8,448 nt of DNA from Actinomycetota bacterium (GTDB taxonomy: Bacteria; Actinomycetota; Actinomycetes; Propionibacteriales; Nocardioidaceae). Both the position numbers and the translations under genes were made by a program. The stretch is taken from assembly GCA_009702305.1 (NCBI GenBank), contig WLIH01000083.1, positions 1 to 8,448 on the forward strand, given 5' to 3'. The notes under the pieces are model-generated. The model had not been told where the DNA came from. It made no database searches and saw only the letters and a program-made list of their open reading frames with translations. Positions 7,314 through 8,448 of the stretch are shown here, piece by piece; the first letter of the stretch is position 1; each line of letters opens with the position of its first letter.

Positions 7314-7318
7314 CTCCT
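7314..7318 (-). promoter_or_regulatory. Ribosome binding site of the nucleoside hydrolase
   Basis: On the minus strand this reads AGGAG, four bases before the ATG at 7309. It decides between this start and upstream in-frame codons that would run into the permease gene. Confidence 0.7.
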
Positions 7319-7349
7319 GGAGTGCGGAGGGACGGTCGGTGCGGCGGAC

Positions 7350-8448
7350 TCAGCCGGAGCGGTACGGCGCTCCGGCGGCGGCCGGGCCCCGGACGTGGCC
7401 GGCGACACCCGAGACGGCGATCACCGTGACCAGGTAGGGGAACATCAGCAGGAACTCCGAGGGCACCGGCGAGCCGATGACGCCGAGCACGTACTGCAGG
7501 TTCATCGCGAACCCGAACAGCAGGGCCGCGACGGTCGCCCGGATGGGATCCCACCGGCCGAAGATCACGGCGGCCAGCGCGATGTAGCCGACCCCGGCCG
7601 TCATGTTGCGCTGGAAGGCGCCGACCGAGCCGAGCGTGAAGTAGGCGCCGCCGAGACCGGCGATCGCCCCCGCCAGCGCGACATTGCGGAAGCGGGTCAG
7701 GTTGACCGCGATGCCCACCGTGTCGGCCGCCTGCGGGTGCTCGCCGACCGCCCGCACCCGCAGCCCCCATCGGGTCCGGAACAGTCCGAACCAGACTGCC
7801 GCGACGGCGGCGTAGGCGAGGTAGACGATGGCGGTCTGCTGGAAGAACGCCGGCCCGACCACGGGGATCCGCGAGAGCACCGGCACCGCGAGGGCAGGCA
7901 GCCGCTCGGGGGCGTTGAGGTCGGCCACGTGCTGGGACAGCACGCTGGAGTAGAGGAACGCCGTGATGCCGCCGACCAGCACGTTGAGCACGACCCCGAC
8001 GATCACCTGGTCGACCCAGTAGCGCGTGGACATCACGCCGAGGACCGAGGCCACCAGCGCTCCGGCCAGGGCGGCGCTGACCAGGCCGACGACGGGGTGA
8101 CCGACGACGGTGGTGACGACCGCCGAGACGAAGGCGCCCGCGAGCAGCTGTCCCTCGATCGCGACGTTGACCACCCCGACTCGCTCGGAGATCACGCCGC
8201 CGAGCGCGCCGAAGATCATCGGCACCGACAGGGCGAGCGCCCCGATCAGCAGGCTCGGCACTGGCAGGGTCGCGTCGTCGGCAGCCCAGACCAGGAAGCC
8301 GAGCAGCGCGACGACCAGGAAGCCGCACGGCAGCCAGAGCGGCACCCGACGTCCACCCAGGTCGCGCCACCCGGCGCCGACGACGAGGGCCAGCAGGACG
8401 GCGTCGAGTAGGACCAGGGTCAACGAGGTGGAGACGCGCAGGTCGGGC
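7350..8448 (-). CDS. Nucleoside ABC transporter permease, BmpA/NupQ system type (5' end outside window)
   Basis: This is an inner-membrane permease of the BPD_transp_2 family, as found in nucleoside importers made of a BmpA-like lipoprotein, one ATPase and two permeases. SERVGVVNVAIEGQLLAG (79-96, counted from the TTG at 8423) is the hallmark of the second permease of these systems. RAVGEHPQAADTVGIAV (224-240) is the coupling motif that contacts the ATPase. About nine to ten hydrophobic segments are visible. The frame stays open to the window edge with PDLRVSTS ahead of the TTG. That TTG has no Shine-Dalgarno, so the true start probably lies beyond 8448 and the other transporter genes are expected there. 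The gene ends in TGA at 7350, 40 bases before the hydrolase start. The hydrolase as next gene favours nucleosides over sugars or amino acids as substrate. Confidence 0.9.
   Translation of the reverse strand, partial: PDLRVSTSLTLVLLDAVLLALVVGAGWRDLGGRRVPLWLPCGFLVVALLGFLVWAADDATLPVPSLLIGALALSVPMIFGALGGVISERVGVVNVAIEGQLLAGAFVSAVVTTVVGHPVVGLVSAALAGALVASVLGVMSTRYWVDQVIVGVVLNVLVGGITAFLYSSVLSQHVADLNAPERLPALAVPVLSRIPVVGPAFFQQTAIVYLAYAAVAAVWFGLFRTRWGLRVRAVGEHPQAADTVGIAVNLTRFRNVALAGAIAGLGGAYFTLGSVGAFQRNMTAGVGYIALAAVIFGRWDPIRATVAALLFGFAMNLQYVLGVIGSPVPSEFLLMFPYLVTVIAVSGVAGHVRGPAAAGAPYRSG

Noticed and set aside
6937..8370. 477-codon minus-strand frame over the permease and hydrolase genes
   Set aside because: Arg/Gly/Ala-rich shadow with no motif; the permease and hydrolase occupy the same DNA in different frames with clear family hallmarks.
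8421..8423. TTG as the true start of the nucleoside permease
   Set aside because: No ribosome site precedes it and the frame stays open to the window edge, so the gene more likely begins outside.

Overview
The window is uniformly GC-rich and coding-dense. All nine genes lie on the minus strand, with GTG starts, 1-4 nt start/stop overlaps and mostly G/C third codon positions. This is typical of a high-GC actinobacterium, probably of the Nocardioides/Propionibacteriales or Streptomyces kind. That placement is inferred from style and family resemblance; no marker gene is present. I see no rRNA, tRNA, CRISPR array, insertion sequence or phage gene, and no stretch over 300 bases lacks a gene.

In transcription order (high to low coordinates), the first block (8448 to 3862) looks like a nucleoside uptake and breakdown operon. 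It holds a BmpA/NupQ-type nucleoside ABC permease (5' end outside the window), a ribonucleoside hydrolase, a PfkB kinase of unknown substrate, a LOG-like (TIGR00725-type) Rossmann protein and a ribokinase-like PfkB kinase. The last four are packed with 3-nt gaps or 4-nt ATGA overlaps. A simple reading is that a nucleoside is imported and cleaved to base plus ribose, and the ribose is phosphorylated to ribose 5-phosphate. The LOG-like protein could provide a parallel route by splitting nucleoside monophosphates into base plus ribose 5-phosphate. The second kinase has no obvious place in this scheme and is the main open question.

The run continues without a gap into a class I SAM-dependent methyltransferase (1-nt overlap with the ribokinase-like gene) and then, after 15 nt, a KUP potassium transporter gene. 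Neither has an obvious link to nucleosides; they may simply be co-transcribed.

After a 113-nt spacer comes a separate two-gene unit: an ABC ATPase and an ABC-2 permease of the 'exporter of polyketide antibiotics' type, the permease cut by the window edge at base 1. The spacer holds a near-perfect 9-bp-arm hairpin and a CGACA-N-TGTCG palindrome. These could be the terminator of the upstream unit and an operator for the exporter, but both are weak calls.

Nothing here is clearly an undescribed system. The best candidate for new biology is the nucleoside hydrolase / PfkB / LOG-like / ribokinase-like cluster.
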